Numbered from the stretch's first letter, positions 18,826 through 28,254 are shown. The stretch: DNA of 63,578 nt from Alkalibacterium putridalgicola (GCF_900109825.1 NZ_FOBL01000015.1:1-63578); one strand, 5' to 3'. Translations and numbers: made by a program. The notes: generated from the sequence alone by a model not told the origin.

Positions 18826-21237
18826 CTAATCGACTTCGTCGGGATTGGCCCAGACGATTTCACTGATGGCATCGATGATGTCCTCACCCAAGTCCAAGGC
18901 AAGCAGTGCACTGATGACTCGCGCGCTTGATTTGCCTCTAATGATCGTATTGTAGATTTTTTCTTTCTGACTCGCCGGAAGCTGTGCGCGATCAAGGAAT
19001 CGGAACAGCTCACCATGCATATCATTCTGTTTCAGCTTCACTTCTTTTAAATGAACGGTATAAGTGGAATCTATCGGCTGTTTAGGTATGACGACGTTCG
19101 TCACTTTACCTTTGCGGAACACTTCAACATCGACCTGTTCATCATTCACATAAATTTCCGGCATCTTCTGACACGCAAAACCGATCAATGATAAAGTGAA
19201 CTGACGCTCAGCCGGCAGGATATCCTGATTGCCTTCAGGCGCATTGATCTGGAATATCGACCATTCGCCCTCTTCCTCTTTCCAGATCAGGGACATTTTC
19301 GTGGTCACTTCCTCCAGACCTTGCCCTAATCCGTCATCTTCATATAAAGAGAAGCTGCCGTTGTCCCCGGCATACACTTTCACTTCCATATGTTCGGGGT
19401 TATTTGTGTGATTACTGTAGCTCTGGTCAAGTGGAACGATCCCTCCGGCTTTCACAAAGACCGGATAAGCGGACAGCGAACGGTACATGTCTATCATACG
19501 ATCGCCTTCATACGCCCGGTTGATGAAGAAATCATACCAACGTCCTTCTGGAAGCCACACTTTCACTTTACCTAAACGCAAGTCGTCTCTTAAAGGCTGC
19601 GTTACAGGCGCAACGATCATCTGGGTCCCGAAATAATACTGATTCGGCACTTCATACGCTTCTTCCTTCCATGGGTAATGGTAATACATCGGTCGTATCA
19701 ACGGAAAATCATCGAAGTGATTGATCACATTCATCGTATACAGATAAGGGACCAGGCGATGTCTCAGCTGCAGGAATTCCGTCACGATTTTTTCTGCATT
19801 GTTACCGTAGCGCCAAGGTTCTTTTCCGCTGAACTCGCCGTCCTGACTGTGCAGCCGGTTGATCGGAGAAAAGACGCCGAACTGGACCCAGCGGACAAAG
19901 AGCTCATTGTCTTTCTTTCCACCGTAATGTCCGCCGATATCATGACTCCACCAGCCATAGCCGACATTGGATGCCGTCGCTGTGAAATAAGGCTGGAAAT
20001 TAAGTGAATCCCATGTCGCAGCCGTATCTCCGGAAAAGCCGATCGGATAGCGGTGTGAACCTAAGCCGGCATATCTTGAGAACACGAGCGGACGGCTCTC
20101 GCCTCTGCCATTATCGAGGAAGTGGTAGTGATTGAGCATCCATAAAGGATCCAGTCCTTCCACTTTTGTGACACTCCCCTGCTGCCAGTCGATCCACCAG
20201 AAGTCGACCCCGATCTCTTCATGCGGGTGATGCAGATATTTAAAATAGGCATCTAAAAATTCATGATTGGCGATATCAAAATTGATCGGCTTTTTCTCTT
20301 CGATATCAACGTCCAGCGCTTTAGCCATCGGTTCATACTGCTCTTCATAAGGCTGTACCCCGTTCGCCGGGTGGAGGTTCAGCGTCGTACGCAGCCCATG
20401 GTCGTCAAGCCAACCAAGGAATGCCTTGGGGTCAGGGAACAGATCCGTATCCCAGGTATACCCTGTCCAGCCGGATCCGTATTCAGGCGGAACGTCTGTG
20501 AGATGCCAGTCCATATCGATAACGGCGACTGAAAAAGGAATATCCCTTGTTTCAAATTCTTTGATCAGACGCTTGTATCCTTCTTGAGAATACGGATAAT
20601 AACGGCTCCACCAGTTCCCTAAAGCGTATCTAGGCAACATAGGCGTTTTGCCTGTCAGATGATGGTAGTCTTTCAGGGTTCCCAGATAATCCCGGCCATA
20701 ACCGAAGAAGTACATATCGGTGATCCCTTTGGGTCTTTTTTCCACCCAGCCGTCATCTGTCAGCCGCATGGATTTACTGTCGTCAAAGACCGAGTACCCG
20801 TTCTTGTTCATAAGCCCTTCTTCAAGTTCAATAGCTCCATCCGCAAAGTCGAGCGTCCGAGCCGTGCCTTTCAGTGTGTCCGGACGGTCACCGAAATACC
20901 AAGTACTGTGGTAAAGACTATAGTTCCCGATGGCTTCTATTCTAAGATTGTTTTTAGTAAAGCCGCCTTCTTCCTTATGAAAGATGAGGTGAGCTTTGGC
21001 GGTGATGATCTCGATATATTCATCATTTTCTTTTTTATTAAATTCTGGTGTATGGAAATTGCGGTTCAGAACCGTTTGAGTCGCACGGTCTTCAAATTCA
21101 CCATGCTTATCATACTCTATACGAAAAAGCGCAGAGGTTAAGACTGTAAACCGGTAATTCTTCCAGATAACCTGAGATTCAACTGGAGCTTCTGGCTCCC
21201 TATCTAAATTAAACACTTCTTTTCTTCTCTTAACCAA
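18826..21237 (-). CDS. glycoside hydrolase family 31 (alpha-glycosidase)
   Basis: An 803-residue GH31 enzyme: an N-terminal beta-sandwich, the catalytic barrel from about residue 200 and C-terminal beta domains. The strand VAVIDMDWHLTD and the nucleophile region VDFWWIDWQQG are clear, and the acid/base aspartate is in GFSGDTAATW. The QQG after the nucleophile differs from the usual NE/NG of alpha-glucosidases and marks a subgroup with unassigned specificity, so I do not name the sugar. No signal peptide is seen, implying a cytoplasmic role on imported oligosaccharides. The start is TTG, about 9 nt after AAAGGA. It is a monocistronic gene. Confidence 0.88.
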   Translation of the reverse strand: MVKRRKEVFNLDREPEAPVESQVIWKNYRFTVLTSALFRIEYDKHGEFEDRATQTVLNRNFHTPEFNKKENDEYIEIITAKAHLIFHKEEGGFTKNNLRIEAIGNYSLYHSTWYFGDRPDTLKGTARTLDFADGAIELEEGLMNKNGYSVFDDSKSMRLTDDGWVEKRPKGITDMYFFGYGRDYLGTLKDYHHLTGKTPMLPRYALGNWWSRYYPYSQEGYKRLIKEFETRDIPFSVAVIDMDWHLTDVPPEYGSGWTGYTWDTDLFPDPKAFLGWLDDHGLRTTLNLHPANGVQPYEEQYEPMAKALDVDIEEKKPINFDIANHEFLDAYFKYLHHPHEEIGVDFWWIDWQQGSVTKVEGLDPLWMLNHYHFLDNGRGESRPLVFSRYAGLGSHRYPIGFSGDTAATWDSLNFQPYFTATASNVGYGWWSHDIGGHYGGKKDNELFVRWVQFGVFSPINRLHSQDGEFSGKEPWRYGNNAEKIVTEFLQLRHRLVPYLYTMNVINHFDDFPLIRPMYYHYPWKEEAYEVPNQYYFGTQMIVAPVTQPLRDDLRLGKVKVWLPEGRWYDFFINRAYEGDRMIDMYRSLSAYPVFVKAGGIVPLDQSYSNHTNNPEHMEVKVYAGDNGSFSLYEDDGLGQGLEEVTTKMSLIWKEEEGEWSIFQINAPEGNQDILPAERQFTLSLIGFACQKMPEIYVNDEQVDVEVFRKGKVTNVVIPKQPIDSTYTVHLKEVKLKQNDMHGELFRFLDRAQLPASQKEKIYNTIIRGKSSARVISALLALDLGEDIIDAISEIVWANPDEVD

Positions 21238-21379
21238 GTGTCTTCATCCTTTCTCATTCACTCTTACTTATATTTTAGCATACACCAAATATATCTCCAC
21301 TTAAAAACAATTCAAAAGGTTAATAAACTAACGGAAACGTTTTGGGCTCCTCGTCCACTTGCCAGGTGGTTATAGACGG

Positions 21380-21408
21380 TTGACTTATACCCTCTAATCC
21401 CTTATACT
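21380..21408 (+). promoter_or_regulatory. tyrS promoter
   Basis: -35 TTGACT (21380-21385), a 17-bp spacer and -10 TATACT (21403-21408). Transcription should start near 21415, at the beginning of the T-box leader. Confidence 0.8.
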
Positions 21409-21414
21409 AACTGA

Positions 21415-21655
21415 GATAAATACTTTCAGCGATGAACAGGCGCAGTAGTTTTTCTGGTTTTTGTAAGAGAGCGGATGGCTGGTGAAAATCCGTATGATCA
21501 GATAAAACGAAGTACACCTCGGAGCTTTTCTCTTTTGAGCGCGACCCGGCGTTATGGGGATGAGTGAAGTCATTTTTTTATTGACTTTGATCTGGGTGGT
21601 ACCACGGCATTGTTCGTCCCGGCAAAAAGCACACGCTTTTTGCGGGGCTTTTTTT
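21415..21655 (+). promoter_or_regulatory. tyrosine T-box leader
   Basis: The conserved T-box core TGGGTGGTACCACGG lies at 21593-21607. Just after it, a terminator stem (about 21618-21630 with 21635-21647) is followed by seven T. The likely specifier codon is TAC (tyrosine) at 21513-21515, within the GAAGTACACC loop of stem I. When uncharged tRNA-Tyr binds, the antiterminator formed by the T-box sequence replaces the terminator and tyrS is read. Stem I and the linker have the expected length. Confidence 0.92.
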
Positions 21656-21691
21656 ATTGCATACAATCATGAAAAGGGAGAATACGTGAAT

Positions 21692-22957
21692 ATGAATATA
21701 CTAGACGAACTGGAATGGCGCGGAGCCATCAACCAGCAGACAGACGAAGAAGGTCTGCGCGAACTGACCAACGAGAAAGATATCGCCTTATACTGCGGGA
21801 TCGACCCATCAGGTGACAGCATGCATGTGGGACACTTGATCCCCTTCATGATCCTGAAACGATTCCAACTGGCGGGACATAGACCCGTTATCCTGATCGG
21901 CGGCGGAACAGGATCGATCGGAGACCCCAGCGGACGTAATTCCGAACGTGTCCTCCAGACCATGGACCAGATCGAGATGAACGCTAACAAACTGAGCAGT
22001 CAGATGCGCCAGCTGTTTGAGGCTGGTTCAGAACACTCCGGGATCAAACTCGTCAATAACTATGACTGGCTGAAAGAACTCTCTTTCCTGGATTTCCTCC
22101 GTGACTTCGGCAAGGAATTCAATATCAATACGATGCTGGCGAAAGACGTGGTGTCAAGCCGTTTAGATACTGGCATCTCCTTTACTGAATTTAGCTATCA
22201 GATCATCCAGTCTGTCGACTTCCTGCATTTATTCCAGAACGAAGACGTGCAGCTGCAGATCGGCGGTTCCGATCAGTGGGGCAATATCACGGCCGGACTG
22301 GACTTGATCCGTAAAAAAGAAGGCGCAGAGTCCAAAGCCTTTGGACTGACCATTCCCCTGCTTCTGAAAGCAGATGGCACAAAATTCGGTAAATCAGCAG
22401 ACGGCGCGATCTGGCTGGATCCTGAAAAGACGACCCCTTACGAATTCTACCAGTTCTGGTTCAACCAGGATGATCGTGATGTCGTCAAGTACTTGAAGTA
22501 CTTCACTTTCCTTTCAAAAGAGGAAATCGAAACTCTGGCTGAACAAGTAGAAACCGAGCCGCACAAGCGTGCCGCTCAAAAAGCTTTAGCTGAAGAAATG
22601 ACACGTTTTGTCCACGGTCAGGACGCATTGGATGAAGCCATCAAGATCAGTCAGGCACTCTTTTCCGGCGAGATCCAGGAACTGACAGCGGACCAGATCG
22701 CCGCCACCTTTAAAGATGTGCCGTCATCAGAAGCACCTGCCGGCGAACATGGTTTGGTCGAGTTTCTGGTGGATATCACTAAAATCGAACCGTCACGACG
22801 TCAAGCACGCGAAGACATCAAAAACGGTGCGATCCGCCTCAAGGGGATTCAAGTCAAAGATGTCGATTACACCGTGACAGAAGACGACAGCTTCGACGGC
22901 CGTTTTGTTATCGTACGTAAAGGTAAAAAGAAATACTTCCTGGTTCATTTAGTTTAA
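21692..22957 (+). CDS. tyrS: tyrosyl-tRNA synthetase
   Basis: A 421-residue class I synthetase, the same length as Bacillus TyrS. The HIGH-type motif is MHVGHLIP, the KMSKS-type motif is KFGKSADG, and a C-terminal S4 RNA-binding domain is present (about residues 355-421). The ATG at 21692 lies 11 nt after AAGGGAG; a GTG two codons earlier is 5 nt from that site and could also serve. The open frame runs further upstream through the T-box terminator, but that part is untranslated leader. It is the only long plus-strand gene between 2.4 kb and the right end. Confidence 0.96.
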   Translation: MNILDELEWRGAINQQTDEEGLRELTNEKDIALYCGIDPSGDSMHVGHLIPFMILKRFQLAGHRPVILIGGGTGSIGDPSGRNSERVLQTMDQIEMNANKLSSQMRQLFEAGSEHSGIKLVNNYDWLKELSFLDFLRDFGKEFNINTMLAKDVVSSRLDTGISFTEFSYQIIQSVDFLHLFQNEDVQLQIGGSDQWGNITAGLDLIRKKEGAESKAFGLTIPLLLKADGTKFGKSADGAIWLDPEKTTPYEFYQFWFNQDDRDVVKYLKYFTFLSKEEIETLAEQVETEPHKRAAQKALAEEMTRFVHGQDALDEAIKISQALFSGEIQELTADQIAATFKDVPSSEAPAGEHGLVEFLVDITKIEPSRRQAREDIKNGAIRLKGIQVKDVDYTVTEDDSFDGRFVIVRKGKKKYFLVHLV

Positions 22958-22972
22958 TAGATACACAAACAA

Positions 22973-23015
22973 AAAAACGATCCCGCCTTCAGAGAAAGAA
23001 GGCGGGATCGTTTTT
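22973..23015 (+). terminator. terminator of tyrS
   Basis: Long perfect stem AAAAACGATCCCGCCTTC / GAAGGCGGGATCGTTTTT, 15 nt after the tyrS stop codon. Its A and T tracts are symmetric, so it can work from both strands. Confidence 0.9.
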
Positions 23016-23044
23016 ATCTATTAACTAAAGCATTTTTTAATGTA

Positions 23045-23440
23045 GAGTTCATAAAAACCGGTTTTGCTTTTATGAACTCCTCTGTATTTATCTTTCAGGT
23101 TGAGAGAAGAACTGGCTTCTTTTAGCAGCTGCTACCGAAATGTTCACAGGAGTTCATAGAAGATCGGCCATCTTTTGGCAACACTTTAGTCTTTTACCAT
23201 CGAGTTATAAGAAGACACCCCTTCTTTTCATAACTCCGGGCCTTTTTTGATTTGGGATACTAGAAAAAGACCCTTCTTCTAGTAACTCGCTCTTATTTTC
23301 TATACTAAGTTCACAGAAGTTACCTCTTCTTCTAGTAACTCGACAGCTTTGGCTGCTTCTGTTCCGATAACATTTATACCCTTCTGCCAGCTTCCTGTCG
23401 ATAACTAAGTGAGTTAACAAAAGACGACCTTCAGAAATCA
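23045..23440. repeat. array B: eight hairpin units at 51-54 bp spacing
   Basis: Units start near 23045, 23099, 23150, 23202, 23254, 23307, 23358 and 23411. Four of them are inverted repeats of exactly 35 nt: 23045-23079, 23202-23236, 23254-23288 and 23307-23341. The clearest has arms GAGTTATAAGAAG and CTTCTTTTCATAACTC. The 16-19-nt linkers between hairpins differ from one another, whereas the arms are conserved. There are no T-runs after the hairpins. The array fills the gap between the convergent 3' ends of tyrS and the DUF1002 gene. Function unknown. Confidence 0.85.
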
Positions 23441-23477
23441 AAAAAAAGACCGAATCACATTCACATGTGATTCGACC
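23440..23477 (-). terminator. terminator of the DUF1002 gene
   Basis: Stem GTCGAATCACAT / ATGTGATTCGGTC with eight T on the minus strand, ten nt past the stop codon. It abuts the last unit of array B. Confidence 0.88.
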
Positions 23478-23486
23478 CTTAGGATT

Positions 23487-24452
23487 TTAGTTGAAGAAAT
23501 TTCTGATCGCTTCCCATAACTGACTGAAGAAGTTGCCGATCTGGTCGATCAGACCGCTGTCTTCAGCGTCCTGCCAGACATCTCCGAAACGGTCTCTGAT
23601 GTTCGTGGACAGATTCTCCAGTTGTTCTCTTACTTGAGCAGAATCGATGGCCCCGGTCTGCTGATAGCGTTCAAAGAAAGCCAGCAGGCGGTCGATCTGT
23701 TCCTGACTGATCACGTTCTGCAGATCATTGTTTTCCAGCGCTTCATTGATGATGCGCTCAATATCTTCACGTGTAGCCAGTTCATTCTGCTGTTCGCGGA
23801 GGTCGGCCAGCTGCTGTTTGATCTCAACGATCGCCTGATCAAAGCGGGAGGTATCGAATCCTTCTTCCCCGGTGTTCGCCTGAGCGATATCGTTGGTCGT
23901 TTCCAGTTCTTCCTGGGCCACTTCCATGCGGTCCTGGTCCAGATCTTCACCGTTCACGTCAAAGGCTTTATAAATGCCGGTCAAAGCACTTTCGCCGGTA
24001 ACAGGACGGATACTGGCGACCATGATGGTCACATCTTCTACACCTGCTGTGATGGCTGCATTGGCATACTGTTCTTCGGTTATTTCCGTGATATCATCCG
24101 GTGTTTCGATCAGGACACTGACGCCGTCGCCTTCATCCTCACGTTGAACCAGAACGGAGGAAATCATGCTGGCCGTGTTGCCAGATCCGGTCCCCAGATA
24201 ATTCTGCAGATCTTCACCTGTCACATCCACGCCTGCAACGTTTTCTCTGTTATCGATCCCCAATAGATCCGCTGTTTCAGCGATCTGAGCCTCATCCAGC
24301 CCGCCGCCATAAACAAAGGTTGGCAGTCCCCAGGCTTCATCCACCACACTTGTATCGATGCCTTCAGAAGCATTGACAGTCGACATCGGAACCACTGACA
24401 AGACACTCAATGCGGTAATATAACCAAGTTTTCTTTTCAATTCTTTAATCAT
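23487..24452 (-). CDS. secreted DUF1002 protein (YpuA-like)
   Basis: A 321-residue protein with a signal peptide (basic start MIKELKRK, hydrophobic core, cut near VNASE), so probably exported. The body matches DUF1002: VYGGGLDEAQIAETADLLGI, a GTGSGNTASMISSV segment, and a second half rich in charged residues that looks alpha-helical (about residues 190-290). The C-terminus is aromatic, ending WEAIRNFFN. The Bacillus relative YpuA has no known molecular function. GGAGAG precedes the ATG. It is a monocistronic gene. Confidence 0.85.
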   Translation of the reverse strand: MIKELKRKLGYITALSVLSVVPMSTVNASEGIDTSVVDEAWGLPTFVYGGGLDEAQIAETADLLGIDNRENVAGVDVTGEDLQNYLGTGSGNTASMISSVLVQREDEGDGVSVLIETPDDITEITEEQYANAAITAGVEDVTIMVASIRPVTGESALTGIYKAFDVNGEDLDQDRMEVAQEELETTNDIAQANTGEEGFDTSRFDQAIVEIKQQLADLREQQNELATREDIERIINEALENNDLQNVISQEQIDRLLAFFERYQQTGAIDSAQVREQLENLSTNIRDRFGDVWQDAEDSGLIDQIGNFFSQLWEAIRNFFN

Positions 24453-24498
24453 CGTTTTCTCTCCTTTAAAATAAATGCATTAGATCAAATGCACATAT

Positions 24499-24504
24499 AG
24501 TATA
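24499..24504 (-). promoter_or_regulatory. promoter of the DUF1002 gene, extended -10
   Basis: On the minus strand TGGTATACT, a good extended -10 about 45 nt ahead of the start codon. A TAGTCA 17 bp upstream is a weak -35. Confidence 0.45.
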
Positions 24505-24630
24505 CCACCCTCCTTCACTTTTGACTATTCACACTATAAATGATCAACCTATATAATGACTTTAAAACTGAAGAAAATAAGAATCGATCAATAAGCTGAT
24601 AGGACGATTTAAACTTTTACCATTAAGGGA

Positions 24631-24662
24631 AAGAAGCATCGACTTTATAGCCGATGCTTCTT
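24631..24662 (-). terminator. terminator of the NAD(P)-binding gene
   Basis: Perfect stem AAGAAGCATCG / CGATGCTTCTT, about 20 nt past the stop codon at 24683; the T-tract on the minus strand is interrupted by C. Confidence 0.65.
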
Positions 24663-24682
24663 CATCAAATATTTTCAGTTTA

Positions 24683-25336
24683 TTAAAGGCCGTTCAGTGC
24701 ATCTTCAACAGACTTATCTCCTGTGACCAGATCAAATGACTTGTGGTAGGTGTTTTCATTTTCAAGAGATGCAGCCAGGACTTTAGCCACATCGACCCGA
24801 GGGATACTGAATACATCTGAATCGGTAATGACATCTTTGGCAAGGACTTTGCCGATCGTTTCTTTGTTTTCAAGCATACCCGGACGCACAATGGTATAAT
24901 TCAGACTCGAATCCATCAGCCACATGTCCGCAAAGTGCTTCGCTACATAATACGGCTTGAGTTCTTCATTCCATCTGTCCCGATCATCGGCCCCAAAGGC
25001 ACTGACCATCACAAACCGGTCGATTCCGCTGGCTTTGGTCGCTTCAATGACTTTCACTGCTCCGTCCAGGTCGATCAGCAGAGTCTTATCAGACCCCGTA
25101 CTGCCGCCTGAACCGGCTGTAAAGACCACAGCATCGATATCAGCCATACGCTCTTTGATTTCATCTACAGAGTCTTCCAGATTGCCTAGTCTTGCTTCGA
25201 CGTCCTGTTCTTTGAATTTTTCTACCTGTTCTTCTTTTCTGACAAAAGCGACGGGCTTATGTTTACCTTCATCCTTCAACTCATCCACTAAGTGTTGTCC
25301 GATCTGACCATTCGCTCCAACAATCAATACATTCAT
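24683..25336 (-). CDS. NAD(P)-binding atypical SDR (YhfK/NmrA-like)
   Basis: A 217-residue Rossmann-fold protein with the glycine motif VLIVGANGQIGQHL at the N-terminus, the short form typical of atypical short-chain dehydrogenases such as Bacillus YhfK. The conserved VVFTAGSGGSTG and MVSAFGADDRD segments are present. The substrate is unknown; many relatives bind the cofactor and act as redox sensors or flavin-type reductases. GAAGGAGCG precedes the ATG. It stands alone between two terminators. Confidence 0.8.
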   Translation of the reverse strand: MNVLIVGANGQIGQHLVDELKDEGKHKPVAFVRKEEQVEKFKEQDVEARLGNLEDSVDEIKERMADIDAVVFTAGSGGSTGSDKTLLIDLDGAVKVIEATKASGIDRFVMVSAFGADDRDRWNEELKPYYVAKHFADMWLMDSSLNYTIVRPGMLENKETIGKVLAKDVITDSDVFSIPRVDVAKVLAASLENENTYHKSFDLVTGDKSVEDALNGL

Positions 25337-25377
25337 ACTATCGCTCCTTCGTTTTTAAACTCTATTATAACCATAAC

Positions 25378-25427
25378 AAAAAAAAGACAGGATAACCAAA
25401 AGGACGCTTAGTTCCGGTCACTGTCTT
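25378..25427 (-). terminator. terminator of the siderophore transporter operon
   Basis: Stem AAGACAG / CTGTCTT enclosing a second small hairpin, with a long T-run on the minus strand, directly after the last gene of the operon. Confidence 0.7.
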
Positions 25428-25437
25428 CTCAATAGAT

Positions 25438-26229
25438 TTATTCTTTTTCTACCAGCTGATAAGTCAGACAGGCAAGTTTCTTAGTAGCGGGATCTTCCAC
25501 GATATGTGCATCGATATCGAATACCGAACGCAGGACTTTATTGGTCATTACATCTCGCGGGGATCCGGCTTTGATGACTTCGCCATCCCGCATCGAGACG
25601 ATGAAATCCGAAAAGCGGGATGCATGATTCAAATCATGCATCACCATGACGATGGTTTTCCCCTGCTTTTTGTTCAGTCGTTCCAAAACCTGCAGGACAT
25701 CGAGCTGATGGGCGAGATCCAGATAAGTGGTCGGTTCATCAAGCAGCAGGATGTCTGTATCCTGAGCCAGAGCCATGGCGATCCACACACGCTGACGCTG
25801 ACCGCCCGATAATGAATGCACAAACCGGTCAGCATACTCGAGCAGATTGGTCTCTCCCAATGCCCAGTGGATCATTTCCCAGTCTTTCGCTGTCAGCTGG
25901 CCGAAACCTTTCTGATAAGGTGACCGTCCATATGACACCAGGTCTTTTACCGTGATTTCCTCCGGAGTATGGGGAGACTGTGCAAGAATGGCGATTTTCT
26001 TAGCGATGTCTCTGGTCGACTGCTTGTGGATCGCTTTACCGTCAAGGAGGACTGAGCCGTGTGAAGGTTTCAGTATCCGTGCGACAGTTTTCAGCAGCGT
26101 CGACTTGCCACAGCCATTTGGACCGATGATACTGGTGATCTGAGATTCAGGGATGGTCAAATCCATCTCTTCTATAACTGGTCGTTTTCCATAGCCGACT
26201 GATAAATCCCTTGCTTCAATCCGGGACAA
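25438..26229 (-). CDS. ferric-siderophore ABC transporter ATP-binding protein
   Basis: A 263-residue FecE/FhuC-type ATPase. Walker A is GPNGCGKST, the signature LSGGQRQRVWIA, Walker B ILLLDEPTTYLD, and the switch histidine lies in VMHDLNHA. It powers uptake with the two FecCD permeases encoded upstream. The start is TTG, fixed by GGAGGAGGGG 5 nt before it. It is the last gene of the four-gene operon, 17 bp after the binding protein, and is followed by a terminator. Confidence 0.93.
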   Translation of the reverse strand: MSRIEARDLSVGYGKRPVIEEMDLTIPESQITSIIGPNGCGKSTLLKTVARILKPSHGSVLLDGKAIHKQSTRDIAKKIAILAQSPHTPEEITVKDLVSYGRSPYQKGFGQLTAKDWEMIHWALGETNLLEYADRFVHSLSGGQRQRVWIAMALAQDTDILLLDEPTTYLDLAHQLDVLQVLERLNKKQGKTIVMVMHDLNHASRFSDFIVSMRDGEVIKAGSPRDVMTNKVLRSVFDIDAHIVEDPATKKLACLTYQLVEKE

Positions 26230-26246
26230 GAAATCCCCTCCTCCTG

Positions 26247-27194
26247 TTAGTCGTTTGCGATACTGTCTTCAATATGACCGAGGACCTGTTCATTTGCTGT
26301 CGGTCCATAATATAACCATGCTGAATCAGAAGCAAAGACATGGACCTGATCATTTTCTACTGCAGGAATATTCTGCCATAAACGGTCCTCAGTCAAAGCT
26401 TCTTCACCATTATCAGATATGAAGAATAAACGGTCAACGTCCATCTGGGCCAGTTCTTCTAATGAAACGGCAGCCCAGTCAGCGTCTCCTGATAAATCGG
26501 AAACGACTTCAGGGACTTCAAACCCGGCATCACCGTAGAGAACAGCGCCGCTTGAACGTTCAGGATGAACGACGAACAAGCTGGTATCCACCATCCAGAC
26601 CGCTGCAGCCGATTCACCTTCAGCATTTTCTGAAACGAGATCTCTCGCTTCTGTCGCTTCCTGATCATAAGCGTCAATGACCTCTTCTGCTTTCGTTTCT
26701 TCGCCTAAAACTTCGCCGATTTCCGTCAAGGTCCCACGCCAGTCTGTCGGCTGGGATTCAAGAACGTAAGTCGGAGCGATCTGTGCATACTGGCTGACCA
26801 TATCTTCTTCCGGCTGATCGCGAAGGATCAATAGGTCCGGACTGAATTCAAGCACTGATTCATAAGGAAGATCGTAAGGGATCGTCGGAACATCTCCCAG
26901 TTCTTCCTGCAGATAGTTCTGGACCCCTGCACCGTCACTGATCGACCACTGGGCAGCTGGAGTGACATCCAAAGCGACTAAGTAATCTTCCAGATATGAC
27001 GCAATAATGTTTTCGGGATCTTCAGGGATCTCAACTTCTCTACCCATTCCGTCCTTCAGCGTTACAGGCCCTGTTTCTATTTCCTCTTGAACTGGCTCTT
27101 CAGCTGTTTCTTCCGTCTCATCAACAGTATTTTCTTCACCGCAGGCAGTCAATAATAAAGCAAGGGTCAAACCCGTCATTCCTAATTTTTTCAT
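26247..27194 (-). CDS. ferric-siderophore-binding lipoprotein
   Basis: A 315-residue periplasmic-binding-type protein of the FecB/FepB class. A lipoprotein signal ends at LLTAC (Cys18), so it should be tethered to the outside of the membrane. A Glu-rich linker of about 25 residues follows. The body shows the conserved start VTLKDGMGREVEIPEDPENIIA and a segment LILRDQPEEDM typical of class III binding proteins. It would capture ferric hydroxamate or catecholate siderophores; the ligand cannot be inferred. AGGAGG precedes the ATG. Confidence 0.9.
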   Translation of the reverse strand: MKKLGMTGLTLALLLTACGEENTVDETEETAEEPVQEEIETGPVTLKDGMGREVEIPEDPENIIASYLEDYLVALDVTPAAQWSISDGAGVQNYLQEELGDVPTIPYDLPYESVLEFSPDLLILRDQPEEDMVSQYAQIAPTYVLESQPTDWRGTLTEIGEVLGEETKAEEVIDAYDQEATEARDLVSENAEGESAAAVWMVDTSLFVVHPERSSGAVLYGDAGFEVPEVVSDLSGDADWAAVSLEELAQMDVDRLFFISDNGEEALTEDRLWQNIPAVENDQVHVFASDSAWLYYGPTANEQVLGHIEDSIAND

Positions 27195-27207
27195 CCTATT
27201 TCCTCCG

Positions 27208-28254
27208 TTAATCTTTAATCGTCATTAATAAGTAAATAAAGTAAGGTGCCCCGAGGACCGAAACGATCAGTCCCACAGGTATTTCAGCAGGCGCAAGCAG
27301 TGTGCGTGCCAGGGTATCAGAAACCACCATCAAGATAGCACCGACAACTGCTGTGATTGGAATAAGTCTCAGAAACTTACCTCCGACAAGACGCCGACTT
27401 AAATGCGGAGCCACCAGTCCTAAAAAGGCAATGCCTCCCGCGACAGCTACACTGGCCGCGGCCATCGCCACGCCGATAATGAGTAATAAAAATTTCTCTT
27501 TTTCCACTCGTGTCCCTAAGCCTAGAGCCATTTCTTCTCCCAGCTGCATCACCGCCAATATTCGTGCCTTGTAAAGAGTCAATGGCAAGAAGATGAGGAT
27601 CCAAGGTAAAAGACTCCAGACAGACTGCCAGCTAGCATTCCAGATCGATCCCGACAGCCATACGAGAGCCCGGTTGAAGTCACTGTCGCTCATTTTGAGC
27701 TGGACTAACAGCAGCAGGGCCGAGAACCCCGCATTCAACCCGATCCCCACCAGGATAAGCCGGACGGGAGTCACGCCGCTTTTCCAGGCCAGGATATATA
27801 TCATCAGGGCCGCAGTAATGCCGCCTATAAAAGCGACGAAAGGCAGACTGAGTTGCGTACACCAGGGCTGAGAGCCTTCATACAAAGACGTGAGGTACAA
27901 AAACATGACAACGAACAGACCGGATCCAGAATGGATACCGATGATCCCCGGATCTGCCAGCTCGTTTTGAGTGATACCCTGAAACACCGCTCCGGCCACA
28001 CCCATACCGATCCCGACGAGAACGGCTACAAGCAGTCTGGGGATCCGAAACTGAAACAGGAGCAGGGCATGACTGTCTGTCCCTGAACCGATCAGGGTTT
28101 TAAAGATGTCAATGAGTGACAAGGTCAGATGACCGGCACCCATACTGACAAAAAACATCACTAGCAGCACCCCGACTAAAAACAGGAACAGTTTTATCGT
28201 CCGCTTTGATTGTCTGGTGTACCGACCTGCAGACTTCTGATTCCTCATTTCCAT
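27208..28254 (-). CDS. FecCD-family siderophore transporter permease (second)
   Basis: A 348-residue membrane protein with about nine or ten hydrophobic segments. Family motifs are seen: PRLLVAVLVGIGMGVAGAVFQ near residue 70, NELADPGIIGIHSGSG, and the ATPase-coupling stretch LGEEMALGLG. It pairs with the other FecCD permease as a heterodimer. The start overlaps the end of that gene by 10 bp, with AGGAGGGAG ahead of the ATG. The N-terminal 25 residues are strongly basic. Confidence 0.92.
   Translation of the reverse strand: MEMRNQKSAGRYTRQSKRTIKLFLFLVGVLLVMFFVSMGAGHLTLSLIDIFKTLIGSGTDSHALLLFQFRIPRLLVAVLVGIGMGVAGAVFQGITQNELADPGIIGIHSGSGLFVVMFLYLTSLYEGSQPWCTQLSLPFVAFIGGITAALMIYILAWKSGVTPVRLILVGIGLNAGFSALLLLVQLKMSDSDFNRALVWLSGSIWNASWQSVWSLLPWILIFLPLTLYKARILAVMQLGEEMALGLGTRVEKEKFLLLIIGVAMAAASVAVAGGIAFLGLVAPHLSRRLVGGKFLRLIPITAVVGAILMVVSDTLARTLLAPAEIPVGLIVSVLGAPYFIYLLMTIKD

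Noticed and set aside
21394-21666. 90-codon open frame on the minus strand across the tyrS leader
   Set aside because: It coincides with the T-box structure and has no ribosome binding site.
23045-23440. Series of rho-independent terminators
   Set aside because: None of the hairpins is followed by a T-run, and both flanking genes already have good terminators.
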